A stretch of 39,471 nt of DNA from CAYVGO01 sp964450725 (GTDB lineage Bacteria; Bacteroidota; Bacteroidia; Bacteroidales; UBA932): NCBI GenBank assembly GCA_964450725.1, contig CAYVGO010000017.1, positions 1 to 39,471 on the forward strand. Reading direction: 5' to 3'. The notes below the pieces were generated by a model that worked only from the letters and a program-made list of their open reading frames with translations, searched no databases and had not been told where the DNA came from. A program made the translations under genes and the position numbers. How positions within the stretch are numbered: position 1 is the stretch's first letter; each line of letters starts with the position of its first letter. Below are positions 16,259-25,307 of the stretch, piece after piece.

Positions 16259-17185
16259 TTAAAACCATTTTTTTTGTCGAAAAAAGAAAATTACAAGGGC
16301 TGACATGCCAAAAGAAATCATGAGAATAATCCAAAATCCAAAATTAGACTCTTCCAACGAATTTTTTACGTTCATGCCATAAAAACTGGCAATCAATGTA
16401 GGAATCATTAAAATAATCGAAATAGAAGTCAATCGTTTCATAATAACATTGAGATTGTTAGAAATGACTGAAGCATAGGCATCCATCATTCCACTCAAAA
16501 TGTCACTGTAAATTCTTGTTGTTTCTTGTGCTTGTCTCATTTCAATTTGTACATCTTCCATCAATTCTTCTTCAATAGTGGCATTTAGTGATTTAATATG
16601 CTTCAGACGATGCACCAAAATGTCATTACCTTTTAATGATGTAGTGAAATAAACTAAGCATTTTTCTATTCGTAACAAGGTTTGCAAGTCTTCGTTACGA
16701 ATGGAGTGCTCTAACTCTTGCTCTGCATTTTTTATATTGTAGTTGATTTGTTTTAAGTACTTTAAGTACCAAACACTTGAACTTAGGAAAAATCGTAATA
16801 AAAAATTAAAATTATCTTCCCGAATAATATTTTTACGTTTACTGTAATGAATCATGTCAGGAATCATGTCTGTTACAGAGAAACAGATAGACACAAAAAT
16901 AGTACTATTGAAAATAATACCTAAAGGTGTTGTCTTAAAAGATAATGAGACATCTTCACTTTTGACAGGGATTTGAATAACAAATAAAAACCATCCTTCT
17001 TCAAATTCCATACGTGGTCTTTCGTCCGGGTCTTCAATATCACTGTAAAAAGATTCGGGAATACCTAATTGATCAATTAAATAATTACGCTCCGACAAAG
17101 TAGGGTTTTCTGCATGTATCCAGCAGCCTTCAGAAAAGTTTTCACTGTATTCCAGACCTTTGCCATTGACCAAATATTGTATCAT
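16259..17185 (-). CDS. corA: CorA-type divalent metal ion transporter
   Basis: CorA forms a pentameric inner-membrane channel for Mg2+ (some members carry Co2+, Ni2+ or Zn2+). The 308-residue protein has a soluble N-terminal alpha/beta and helical funnel domain (about 1-240, including the long helix around EEELMEDVQIEMRQAQETTRIYSDI). Two C-terminal membrane helices flank the signature YGMN (about residue 268) in IASFYGMNVKNSLEESNFGFW. The basic tail RQKKWF is on the cytoplasmic side. It is flanked by a NigD-like gene (81-base spacer) and a PorP gene and is probably transcribed alone from its own -7 box. Confidence 0.94.
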   Translation of the reverse strand: MIQYLVNGKGLEYSENFSEGCWIHAENPTLSERNYLIDQLGIPESFYSDIEDPDERPRMEFEEGWFLFVIQIPVKSEDVSLSFKTTPLGIIFNSTIFVSICFSVTDMIPDMIHYSKRKNIIREDNFNFLLRFFLSSSVWYLKYLKQINYNIKNAEQELEHSIRNEDLQTLLRIEKCLVYFTTSLKGNDILVHRLKHIKSLNATIEEELMEDVQIEMRQAQETTRIYSDILSGMMDAYASVISNNLNVIMKRLTSISIILMIPTLIASFYGMNVKNSLEESNFGFWIILMISFGMSALVIFFFRQKKWF

Positions 17186-17227
17186 GAATACTCTCCAATT
17201 AAAGATTTATGTAATAATTCAAAGCAC

Positions 17228-17235
17228 AAAAATAA
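17228..17235 (-). promoter_or_regulatory. Bacteroides-type -7 box for corA
   Basis: The minus strand reads TATTTTTG (TAnnTTTG), 42 bases before the corA ATG. In such AT-rich DNA a chance match is possible, and no -33 TTTG is present. Confidence 0.35.
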
Positions 17236-17266
17236 TACTATTTTATTGAATTATAAGTACTTTCCA

Positions 17267-17983
17267 TTATTTATTGGCTTTCTCAAGCAAAACAACTTCA
17301 TATTTTTTTGCACGAAAATAAGTTCCCTCCCATCGTATGGGCTTTACAGGAATGTCAACTTCCCTATTTCCTCCGATGCTGACAATAATTTCTTCCTGAT
17401 TACCGATGAGCAGAGAGTCAATATTTACAGATAAAATAGTTCCATATTTTCTGTCGAAAAAAGTTCCGACAAAATCGTTAGCCAAAAGTGTGAGATACAA
17501 TGTGTCTGTATTTTCCGTCTTTTTGACAATATTATATTGAAGTCGCTGTGAAGTCGAAGCATGTCCTAAAATTGTTCCTAAATTTAAAAAACCACCACCA
17601 AACCATGCTTGTTCAACAAGTATAGGATTTTTACCGATAGAGTCCGTTGTTGTTGTGTCGGCAGAAGATAGAATTCTTGTAGTTTGAATATAACTAGAAT
17701 AAGGTGCTTCGATAGTAACAGGATAATTTTGTAAGGATGTATCGGCATCAGTAGTGTATCGGGCAAGAATTCTTAATCCGATTTTTGGTAGCGGATTAAA
17801 AGCCTCTATATTCGTAACCGTCAGTAACCGATTATTATCTGTCCTGATTTTTACTGAACCTGTGGCAGACTCTTCAATAACTCCATAAGAAGAAAAAATA
17901 GTTTTAGAATCATTGTTACCTAAGCATCCGGATAAAAATGTGATAGCAATCAGTGAAAAGATAATAAAGTAATTTTTGTACAT
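17267..17983 (-). CDS. NigD-like lipoprotein
   Basis: The 238-residue protein has a lipoprotein signal (MYKNYFIIFSLIAITFLSGC, Cys20). An OB-fold-like part follows at about 30-90 (SYGVIEESATGSVKIRTDNN ... GLRILARYTTD), then a C-terminal beta-sandwich (about 110-235; LNLGTILG, DTLYLTLLANDFVG). This two-domain layout is that of NigD-like proteins, named after a gene linked to a bacteriocin locus in Bacteroides but widespread as lipoproteins of unknown function. A TATTTTTG box lies about 100 bases upstream. No bacteriocin gene is visible nearby, so the name gives no function here. Confidence 0.75.
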   Translation of the reverse strand: MYKNYFIIFSLIAITFLSGCLGNNDSKTIFSSYGVIEESATGSVKIRTDNNRLLTVTNIEAFNPLPKIGLRILARYTTDADTSLQNYPVTIEAPYSSYIQTTRILSSADTTTTDSIGKNPILVEQAWFGGGFLNLGTILGHASTSQRLQYNIVKKTENTDTLYLTLLANDFVGTFFDRKYGTILSVNIDSLLIGNQEEIIVSIGGNREVDIPVKPIRWEGTYFRAKKYEVVLLEKANK

Positions 17984-18084
17984 ATTGTCAAGTTTTTAGT
18001 TTAAACTGTTGGGTAAAATAGTCTTAGATGGGTCTAACATTGTTAGACAAAACATATCCCATTATTATAATAACGTTGATTCTG

Positions 18085-18092
18085 CAAAAATA
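18085..18092 (-). promoter_or_regulatory. Possible -7 box for the NigD-like gene
   Basis: The minus strand reads TATTTTTG, matching TAnnTTTG, 102 bases before the ATG and just beyond the anmK terminator. No -33 element is seen and chance is a real alternative. Confidence 0.3.
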
Positions 18093-18152
18093 CTCAATTT
18101 TTTCCTGAGAAATTGGAGTCTGTAATTAAAAATAAATACATCTTTAGATAAA

Positions 18153-18184
18153 AAAGAGGATATGTCTTTGGGTATATCCTCTTT
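18153..18184 (-). terminator. Terminator downstream of anmK
   Basis: AAAGAGGATAT (18153-18163) pairs perfectly with ATATCCTCTTT (18174-18184) around a 10-nt loop. On the minus strand the stem runs into a T tract. It is about 185 bases past the anmK stop, which would give a long 3' untranslated region. Confidence 0.6.
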
Positions 18185-18368
18185 AGTTCTGCATAATTGA
18201 GAGAAACTCAACGATTCTCTTTTACAAGATATAAAAATACTTTGGATAGACTTTCCTATGAAACATTATTACTTTCCGTAAAATAATAGAAACTTGGAAC
18301 TCAATTTTACTTTTTTAGTTGTGATAAGTCTTTGTCTTCAATCAATATGATGATAAAGTGTTCTGTTT

Positions 18369-19436
18369 TTAAAATCCAAAACAATTTCCGGAAATTACAT
18401 CGTGTGTTGCACCCGTGACGCTCTTTAAGCAATTTGGATAACCAATGGCACGTCGTAATCCTAAAAATGCAAAAATCAAAGCTTCCTTAAATTCTATGAT
18501 TTTTTTGTCGGGGATAATCCATTCAAAATTACCATAGGTTAATGCCCGTTCCAATAAATAAGTATTATAAGTTCCGCCTCCGGTAACCAATACTTTACAG
18601 TTGGATTTAAAAATTTTTCCGATTTGATAAGCCGAATGCTCTGTCATGGTAGCAACAATATTTTTAAAATTATCTTGCCAATTATTGATTAGTGGCATAA
18701 TATTAGAATCTACCCATTCTTGGGCTAAAGATTTTGGAGGCTTAAGATGATAATATTCCAAAGCATTGAGCATGTTAAACAATCTTTGATTTACATTTCC
18801 TGAGCGTGCTGTTTCGCCATTGTTATCATATTCTTTTCCTTGTGTTCTCATCAAACGATTTAATACGTAATTTGCCGGGCATAGATCATAGGCTATACGC
18901 TTTCCTTCGGAATTATCAAAAGAAATATTGGCAAATCCACCAATATTTAGACAGTAGTCATATTTTCCAAATAGTAATTTGTCACCAATTGGAACCAATG
19001 GAGCACCTTGACCACCAAAAGCAATATCAAGTGTTCTGAAGTCACAAATTACCTTTAGCTCGGATACGGCATGTAGATGTGCTCCATTCCCGATTTGTAA
19101 ATTATAACCTAAATCTGGACGGTGAAAAACAGTATGTCCGTGTGAGGCAACGAAATCAATGTTTGTAATACTGTATTTTACAGCAAATTCTTTGACCATT
19201 TTTCCGAGAAGTCTTCCGTATTCACTATCTAATGCTATAAGAAGTTCTCCACTAAGATAATATGAATTTTTCAATTTGCTTTGCCACTCTGTATTATAAC
19301 TAATACTTTCGGCATGTTCGATGGTGTAATGCCAATGTTGAGCACTTTTTGTAAAAAGAACACAGACCAAATCCAATCCGTCTAAGGAAGTACCGGACAT
19401 TAATCCAATAATTCTGTAACAATCTTTTTTCTCCAT
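18369..19436 (-). CDS. anmK: Anhydro-N-acetylmuramic acid kinase
   Basis: AnmK opens the 1,6-anhydro ring of anhydroMurNAc and phosphorylates it with ATP, giving MurNAc-6-phosphate, the MurQ substrate; it is cytoplasmic. Signatures are YRIIGLMSGTSLDGLD at the start, SHGHTVFHRPDLGYNLQIG, GGFANIS, DLCPANYVLNRL and the ATPase-fold VTGGGTYNTYLL. From MEKKDCYRI the protein has 355 residues, normal for the family. The frame extends to an ATG at 19475, but a TAACTTTG promoter box at 19481-19488 would start the transcript at about that ATG, so the ATG at 19436 is more likely. The gene is divergent from the susC/susD pair and completes, with murQ and murK on the other side, the salvage route to GlcNAc-6-phosphate. 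Confidence 0.95.
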   Translation of the reverse strand: MEKKDCYRIIGLMSGTSLDGLDLVCVLFTKSAQHWHYTIEHAESISYNTEWQSKLKNSYYLSGELLIALDSEYGRLLGKMVKEFAVKYSITNIDFVASHGHTVFHRPDLGYNLQIGNGAHLHAVSELKVICDFRTLDIAFGGQGAPLVPIGDKLLFGKYDYCLNIGGFANISFDNSEGKRIAYDLCPANYVLNRLMRTQGKEYDNNGETARSGNVNQRLFNMLNALEYYHLKPPKSLAQEWVDSNIMPLINNWQDNFKNIVATMTEHSAYQIGKIFKSNCKVLVTGGGTYNTYLLERALTYGNFEWIIPDKKIIEFKEALIFAFLGLRRAIGYPNCLKSVTGATHDVISGNCFGF

Positions 19437-19480
19437 AAAATTAAATGATTTTGAATCGTATAAACTATCAAACATAATTA

Positions 19481-19488
19481 CAAAGTTA
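19481..19488 (-). promoter_or_regulatory. Bacteroides-type -7 box for anmK
   Basis: The minus strand reads TAACTTTG, an exact TAnnTTTG match. The implied start site is near 19475, which supports translation from 19436 with a leader of about 40 nt. Confidence 0.5.
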
Positions 19489-19761
19489 AATATATTGCAT
19501 ACATTTTAATAATTTAATCAACAATATTTTTGTAATAGAATATCTTTTTCAATTAACTATTTAATAATATACTGTAAAATAATAAAACTCTGCAACTTTA
19601 TTGCTCATACACTATGTAAAATAACGCAAATATTATTCTTTATATGTTTTTATTCGCTTGTACTTGTTTTTATTTTTTATGTGAGTTTAAATAACTTATT
19701 TTAACCAAATGGATTAATATTTTTTATAGAGATTATATTTTATAATAAGAAAATGATATAT

Positions 19762-19769
19762 TACCTTTG
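19762..19769 (+). promoter_or_regulatory. Bacteroides-type -7 box for susC/susD
   Basis: TACCTTTG matches TAnnTTTG and lies 55-62 bases before the susC start at 19824. The expected -33 position has only T-rich sequence. No extracytoplasmic sigma or anti-sigma gene is next to this pair. Confidence 0.5.
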
Positions 19770-19823
19770 TTTTGATTTTGTGTTTATTTGTTTAATATTT
19801 TAATTATTGTAAATTATCTTATT

Positions 19824-22800
19824 ATGAAGTACAAACGTTTTGTTCAATGTAAAAAGTTCATCGTAACACTTATTGCCCTTGTGGCATTTGTAACATCTTT
19901 TGCACAGATTCAAGGAAGTGTAAAAGATATTCAAGGTGAATCTATTGTCGGAGCTTCGATTATTGTCAAAGGTTCTACAATAGGTTCTATTTCTGATGCT
20001 GAAGGAAACTTTAGTATTAACACTACCGCTGGAAAAATTTTAGAAATATCCTCTATCGGATATAATAAAACAGAAATGGCTGCTTCGCCGGGTATGGTGG
20101 TAATATTAAATGATAATGCTCAGCAGATTGATGATGTGGTTGTTGTGGGGTATGGTAGCCAAAAGAAAGAAAGCCTCACGGGTGCGGTGGCTTCTGTCAA
20201 TGTAGGTGAAACTTTAGATAGTCGTCCTACGGGAGATGTTGCAAGATCATTGCAAGGCTCTGTTCCCGGATTAACAATTCAAGTAGGTAGTGGAGAAATT
20301 GGTACTGATCCAAGTATTCGAATTCGTGGGCAAGTTGGTTCCGTACAAGGAAGTAGTGCACCTCTTATTCTTTTGGATAATGTAGAAATTCCAAGTTTAA
20401 TGTATGTAAATCCTGATGATATAGAATCTATTTCGGTACTTAAAGATGCTGCGTCTGCTTCAATTTACGGATCAAAAGGGGCATTTGGAGTAATTTTAGT
20501 TACTTCGAAAAAAGGTTCAAAGGCACATAAAATAACAGTAAGTTATTCTAACAATTTTGCGTGGCAAAATCCTACTAAAAAAATTGAGATGGGAGATGTT
20601 GACGCTATGGAATATACGGTTTTAGCTTATGAACGCAATCCGAGTGCAAACCTTCCAGGAACTTTTAATTGGGCAGTTACTCGCGATAGTTGGGAAAAAG
20701 CTAAAAGTTGGAAGGAAATATACGCAAAAACCGTAAATCCTGAAGATGATTATCTTTACGGAAGAGATTGGTCGTATGATGGAACTTATAAATATAATTA
20801 TCGTACACAAGACCCCGCAAAATTAATGATTCGACAATGGGCACCCTCACAGCAGCATAACATAACTGTAGGAGGAACAGGTGGAAAAACAACTTTTAAT
20901 ATAGGATTGGGCTATTTTGGTCAAACGGGACAAATGAAACAGTCTAAATATGATAATTATACACGATATAATGCCAATCTAAATATAAGTACGGAGTTTA
21001 ATAAATATGTAACTTTAAAAGGTTCTATGATGTATGCTTATACAGATAAAGAACTTCCCTATATTACAAACTCAGTCACGGCCGATCCATGGTTATATAT
21101 CTATCGATGGGGACCAATGTATCCTTATGGTAAACAAAACGGAGAATGGATGCGTTCTACAGTATCCGAATCTGCTCAGGCAAATGCAAGAAATGTAACT
21201 TCTTCTTATTCTCGGATTATGATGGGAGGCACCATTAACTTTATTCCAACTATTTGGCGATTAGATGCAGATTTTACCTATGCAATCACGAATCAAGCAG
21301 ATATTCGACGAGGTACAAGATATTCGGCCTATGATTCTTGGTTAAATGCGGCTGAAAAATTAGATGGAGTATTTGTCAATGAGAAAGGAGAAAAGGTTGA
21401 AGCAGGAACACCAGGTTCGATACAAGCTTACCAAATTCCATGGAATAAATATACTGCATCGGGAGTTAATCCGGATCATATTTATCGTAATTCAATCCAA
21501 AGTCCTAGTGCTACAACAAATATTTATACTACATTCAATAAAATTTTTGCAAGTGTACATGACTTTAAAGTGATGTTGGGAACAAATATGTATTCTTATT
21601 TTTCTGAAAGTAACTGGTCTCAAAAACAAACCTTATTGGATATTTCCAATCCACAATTTAGTTTAACTTCAGGCACGCAAACAGCAGGAGGTTTGACATA
21701 TCAAAATTCTCAATTAGGTTTTTTTGGCCGTCTTAATTATGCCTTTGACGATAAATATTTGCTTGAAGCCAATTTGCGTTATGACGGTACCTCAAAATTT
21801 CCCACTAAACTTCAGTGGCAATGGTTTCCCTCTTTTTCTGTCGGTTGGGTAGTTAGTCACGAATCATTTATGCAGACATTAAAACCATATCTTAGTATGT
21901 GGAAAATTAGAACTTCATGGGGTTCCATTGGTGACCAATCTGTTCCTAATACACTCTATGTATCTACAATGACTCAATCAAATACCAGTTGGCTTGATGG
22001 TTCTACTCGATTAGTGGAATATGGAACTCCTACACCAGTAAGTGGTGCTATATCTTGGCAACGTATTACAACTTTTGATGTTGGTACAGATATACGTTTC
22101 TTTAATAGTGCTTTGGGACTTACTTTTGATTGGTATAGACGTACAACCGATGCAATGATTGTTCCTGGTCAAACAGTGGCAAATACGTTTGGGGCAAATA
22201 CTCCTAATGGTAATTTTGGTTCTCTTCGTACTGATGGATGGGAAATCGCTATTGATTATAAAAAAACATTTTCTAATCAATTGACTGTTTCTGTAATGGC
22301 ATCTTTATCGGATGCATTGAGTATAGTAACAAAATATCAGGAAGGTGCAGTGAAAACAATTAATACGAATGGAACTACTGGTTGGTATAATGGTAAAATT
22401 TGGGGTGAAATTTGGGGATATGAAACAGATCGTCTTTATACAGAAGATGATTTTGTGAAAGAAAATGGTTCTCTTAAGTTAATTGATGTTCCTGGAACAG
22501 GAAAAAAAGCATATCAGTTAAAAGATGGTGTTTATCAAACCTATCTTCAAAATATTACCAATTTTTATTTTATGCCCGGAGACGTCAAATACAAAGATTT
22601 GGACGGTAGTGGAACTGTTGATGCAGGAAAAAATACTGTTGAAGAGCCTGGAGATAGAAAGCGGATTGGAAACACAACTCCGCGTTATACTTATAGTTTT
22701 CGACTTGGATTTGACTGGTATGGATTTGATTTAAGTGTACTTTTTCAAGGTGTTGGTAAACGCGAATTATGGGGTGATGGAGCATTGGTAATTCCTGGAT

Positions 22801-23228
22801 ATAATTCATCAGATGGTGCTATGTCACAAGCTATTGCCGGCAACTTTTGGAAAGAAGATCGTCAAGATGCTTTTTACCCTCGTCCTTGGAATTTGGCTGC
22901 GACTGCAGGCGGTGCGACTGCTTATGGCAATACTCATCCACAAACACGCTATTTACTCAATATGGCATACTTACGTTGGAAGAATTTTACATTCGGTTAT
23001 ACCTTACCGACAGGATTATTAGATAAAATTTGGGTAAAGCGATTACGTGTTTATTTTTCTGGTGAAAATATTTTAACATTTGACAAGTTAGGTCAATTAC
23101 CTATTGACCCTGAAGCCATTCCCAGTGTTTCTACATTCTTTGATACATCAAATTATAATTCAGGTCGTACAGGTGTTGGAACGCCATTATTTATGAGTTG
23201 GTCATTTGGTATACAGGTTACATTCTAA
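19824..23228 (+). CDS. SusC/RagA family TonB-dependent outer-membrane transporter
   Basis: SusC-type barrels work with a SusD lipoprotein lid to import oligomers across the outer membrane with TonB energy. Starting at MKYKRFVQ the protein has 1134 residues, typical of the family. A signal segment ends near SFAQ. A CarboxypepD-reg-like domain follows (IQGSVKDIQGESIVGASIIVKG), then the SusC plug hallmark DDVVVVGYGSQKKESLTGAV with LQGSVPGLTIQ and IRIRG, and a long beta-barrel ending in MSWSFGIQVTF. An in-frame ATG at 19788 would add 12 hydrophobic residues and is less likely. The partner susD starts 28 bases downstream. The neighbours (anmK, murQ, namZ and others) suggest peptidoglycan fragments as cargo; this is inferred from context, not from the barrel sequence. 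Confidence 0.93.
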   Translation: MKYKRFVQCKKFIVTLIALVAFVTSFAQIQGSVKDIQGESIVGASIIVKGSTIGSISDAEGNFSINTTAGKILEISSIGYNKTEMAASPGMVVILNDNAQQIDDVVVVGYGSQKKESLTGAVASVNVGETLDSRPTGDVARSLQGSVPGLTIQVGSGEIGTDPSIRIRGQVGSVQGSSAPLILLDNVEIPSLMYVNPDDIESISVLKDAASASIYGSKGAFGVILVTSKKGSKAHKITVSYSNNFAWQNPTKKIEMGDVDAMEYTVLAYERNPSANLPGTFNWAVTRDSWEKAKSWKEIYAKTVNPEDDYLYGRDWSYDGTYKYNYRTQDPAKLMIRQWAPSQQHNITVGGTGGKTTFNIGLGYFGQTGQMKQSKYDNYTRYNANLNISTEFNKYVTLKGSMMYAYTDKELPYITNSVTADPWLYIYRWGPMYPYGKQNGEWMRSTVSESAQANARNVTSSYSRIMMGGTINFIPTIWRLDADFTYAITNQADIRRGTRYSAYDSWLNAAEKLDGVFVNEKGEKVEAGTPGSIQAYQIPWNKYTASGVNPDHIYRNSIQSPSATTNIYTTFNKIFASVHDFKVMLGTNMYSYFSESNWSQKQTLLDISNPQFSLTSGTQTAGGLTYQNSQLGFFGRLNYAFDDKYLLEANLRYDGTSKFPTKLQWQWFPSFSVGWVVSHESFMQTLKPYLSMWKIRTSWGSIGDQSVPNTLYVSTMTQSNTSWLDGSTRLVEYGTPTPVSGAISWQRITTFDVGTDIRFFNSALGLTFDWYRRTTDAMIVPGQTVANTFGANTPNGNFGSLRTDGWEIAIDYKKTFSNQLTVSVMASLSDALSIVTKYQEGAVKTINTNGTTGWYNGKIWGEIWGYETDRLYTEDDFVKENGSLKLIDVPGTGKKAYQLKDGVYQTYLQNITNFYFMPGDVKYKDLDGSGTVDAGKNTVEEPGDRKRIGNTTPRYTYSFRLGFDWYGFDLSVLFQGVGKRELWGDGALVIPGYNSSDGAMSQAIAGNFWKEDRQDAFYPRPWNLAATAGGATAYGNTHPQTRYLLNMAYLRWKNFTFGYTLPTGLLDKIWVKRLRVYFSGENILTFDKLGQLPIDPEAIPSVSTFFDTSNYNSGRTGVGTPLFMSWSFGIQVTF

Positions 23229-23256
23229 AAGTTATATAGTTAAATTAAATTTATAT

Positions 23257-25056
23257 ATGAAAAAAATAACAATTTTCCTATTATCAGCATTTATTTTTAT
23301 TATTATGGCTTGTGAGAAATATTTAGACAAGCCTCAACTAAATAATTTTGATGATAACAATTATTGGACTAATCCAGATGAAACAAATCTTCGTCTTTTT
23401 GCGAATGGTTTCTATTCAAACTATTTTAACGGATATAATAGTTCTTGGACTATAGACTATACTCCTTTACGAGGGTATATTTTTCATGATGATGTAGTAA
23501 CTTCTAATAAACAATTAGATTTTCCTACTGTTGTACCAAGTGATTTGAATGGGTCTGCATGGCAACTTCAATTTTGTGGACCTCAGTGGTACTTTAACTG
23601 GGTACGTAAAGCCAATTTATTTGCAGAAAGATTGGAACGATTATCGAAGTCAAATATTCCAGATGAAGCCTATCGTCATTGGATGGCAGTAGCGTATTTC
23701 TATCGTGCATTTGAATATGCTCGATTGGTTTCAGTATTTGGAGATGTACCTTATTACAATACACTTATTTCTGATACTGATGTTGCCGAACTTTGCAAGC
23801 CTCGAACACCGCGTGGAGAGGTAATGGATGGTGTGTACGAAGATTTGAAATATGCTTTAGCAAATATCCGTTTAAGTGATGGAACAAAAGGCGTTACCCT
23901 TAATCGAGATGTTGTGGCTGCTTATATTGCTCGCTTTATGTTGTTTGAAGGTACATGGCAAAAATACCATTACAATAATTCTGATAAAGCAAAAAAATAT
24001 TTAGAGTTTGCTCTTGAGGCAGGAAATTTTTTGATGACACGTGGCTATCAAATTGATGGTGATTTTCGTTCTCTTTTTGGTTCACAAAACTTAGCCAACA
24101 ACAAAGAGATGATTATTTACCGTCATTATGAGATGGGATTAGTTACTCATTGTATTGCCTCGTATTCAAATCGACATGAAACTCAAACGAGTGCAGCCAA
24201 TCTTGACTTGATGAAAGCATTTATTAATCAAGATGGTACACATTGGAGTGAAACGTCACCTACAGATCCGACACAATTCGAAATATCTAACTTAGTTACT
24301 ACAAGAGATTCTCGTTTAGAAGCATCATTTTCAAATAAATATGATTTTTCAAATTCTTCATCAGGTATTTTTATCAATAAGTTTATTAGTCGTGCAGGTG
24401 AGGGTAGCACAAATGCAATATATACTTCTAACACCAATACTAATGATGCACCCATAATGCGTTATGCAGAAGTGTTATTAAACTGGATTGAGACAAAAGC
24501 AGAATTAGCAACACTTGGAGGAACTCCTGTAACTCAAGATGATATTGACAAATCTATAAACTTAATTCGTAAACGTCCTTTAGCTCCGGAAGCGATTGAT
24601 AAAGGTATTCAACAAACTGCTGCAATGAATTTGTCAAGTCTTCCGAATGATGCTAATCGTGATTCTGATGTTCCTGAATTGATTTGGGAAATAAGGCGTG
24701 AGCGACGCATGGAACTTGCGATGGAGTATTCTCGATTATTAGATATTAAACGTTGGAAGAAACTTGAGTACATGAATTATAATAATTACCCTGATAAAAT
24801 GCTAGGTGGTTGGGTTGATATGACAAATGTATCTCAAAATAATATACCTGCAAATTTTAGTGTTAAAAAAACAGATGGAACTGTTGTGGTTTGGAATAAA
24901 AACAATCAGGTTGATTTATTAGGTTTTTATATTCCGACTAATGTTGCAAATCGAGATGTTTTTACGGATAAACAGTACTTGTCTCCTGTACCACTTTCAC
25001 AAATAGATTTTTATCAAACAAAAGGCTATGAGTTAAAACAAACTGTAGGATGGTAA
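23257..25056 (+). CDS. SusD/RagB family nutrient-binding lipoprotein
   Basis: SusD proteins form the hinged lid over a SusC barrel and capture ligand at the cell surface. Starting at MKKITIFLLS the protein has 599 residues, with a lipobox at IIMAC (Cys19) followed by EKYLDKPQL, the usual SusD start. The SusD-like helical core includes YFYRAFEYARLVSVFGDVPY and PRGEVMDGVYEDLKYAL; the C-terminal RagB part includes IWEIRRERRMELAMEYSR, then WKKLEY and YLSPVPLSQIDF. An upstream ATG at 23206 overlaps susC and would spoil the signal peptide. A strong terminator after it ends the susC/susD transcript, so the downstream enzymes have their own promoter. Confidence 0.93.
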   Translation: MKKITIFLLSAFIFIIMACEKYLDKPQLNNFDDNNYWTNPDETNLRLFANGFYSNYFNGYNSSWTIDYTPLRGYIFHDDVVTSNKQLDFPTVVPSDLNGSAWQLQFCGPQWYFNWVRKANLFAERLERLSKSNIPDEAYRHWMAVAYFYRAFEYARLVSVFGDVPYYNTLISDTDVAELCKPRTPRGEVMDGVYEDLKYALANIRLSDGTKGVTLNRDVVAAYIARFMLFEGTWQKYHYNNSDKAKKYLEFALEAGNFLMTRGYQIDGDFRSLFGSQNLANNKEMIIYRHYEMGLVTHCIASYSNRHETQTSAANLDLMKAFINQDGTHWSETSPTDPTQFEISNLVTTRDSRLEASFSNKYDFSNSSSGIFINKFISRAGEGSTNAIYTSNTNTNDAPIMRYAEVLLNWIETKAELATLGGTPVTQDDIDKSINLIRKRPLAPEAIDKGIQQTAAMNLSSLPNDANRDSDVPELIWEIRRERRMELAMEYSRLLDIKRWKKLEYMNYNNYPDKMLGGWVDMTNVSQNNIPANFSVKKTDGTVVVWNKNNQVDLLGFYIPTNVANRDVFTDKQYLSPVPLSQIDFYQTKGYELKQTVGW

Positions 25057-25132
25057 ACAAGTTTATTGTATAAAGTAATCAATTTATTAGGTACTTACAC
25101 TACTCCAAGATAATATTGAATTGTTTTCATTA

Positions 25133-25213
25133 GAATGCAGATAAAACGAATTTTCAGACAGTGATCAAACCTATTTCTGACATAAAGTACCCGTTTTATC
25201 TACATTCTTTTTT
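25133..25213 (+). terminator. Terminator of the susC/susD operon
   Basis: GAATGCAGATAAAACG (25133-25148) pairs with CGTTTTATCTACATTC (25192-25207), 16 bp with a single G-U-type mismatch and a smaller internal TCAGA/TCTGA stem. It is followed by a T run at 25208-25213. It lies 76 bases after the susD stop. Confidence 0.7.
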
Positions 25214-25256
25214 ATAATCTTATACCTTATTCAGATAAAAATAGAATCGTATTTTG

Positions 25257-25264
25257 TATCTTTG
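25257..25264 (+). promoter_or_regulatory. Bacteroides-type -7 box for the salvage enzyme operon
   Basis: TATCTTTG matches TAnnTTTG and sits 44 bases before the NlpC/P60 ATG, just after the susD terminator. It is the natural start of the transcript that includes the peptidase and epimerase and perhaps the genes beyond. Confidence 0.5.
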
Positions 25265-25307
25265 TAAAATGTAAAAAAATAACAGTAATGACTTTTTTTT
25301 AATTGTT

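Larger units (their letters stand above)
17984..18368. other. Intergenic spacer between anmK and the NigD-like gene
   Basis: These 385 bases lie between two minus-strand genes. They hold one strong hairpin (18153-18184) and a TATTTTTG box (minus strand, 18085-18092) that could serve the NigD-like gene 102 bases away. I found no open frame worth calling. Confidence 0.5.
19476..19823. other. Divergent promoter region between anmK and susC
   Basis: This very AT-rich 348-base region contains outward-facing -7 boxes for anmK (minus strand) and susC (plus strand). I see no gene and no strong hairpin. A regulator that coordinates the two transcripts would be expected to bind here. Confidence 0.55.

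Noticed and set aside
19788..19823. Upstream ATG for susC adding MFNILIIVNYLI
   Set aside because: The added hydrophobic residues precede a complete signal peptide starting MKYKRFVQ and would place two hydrophobic segments in a row.
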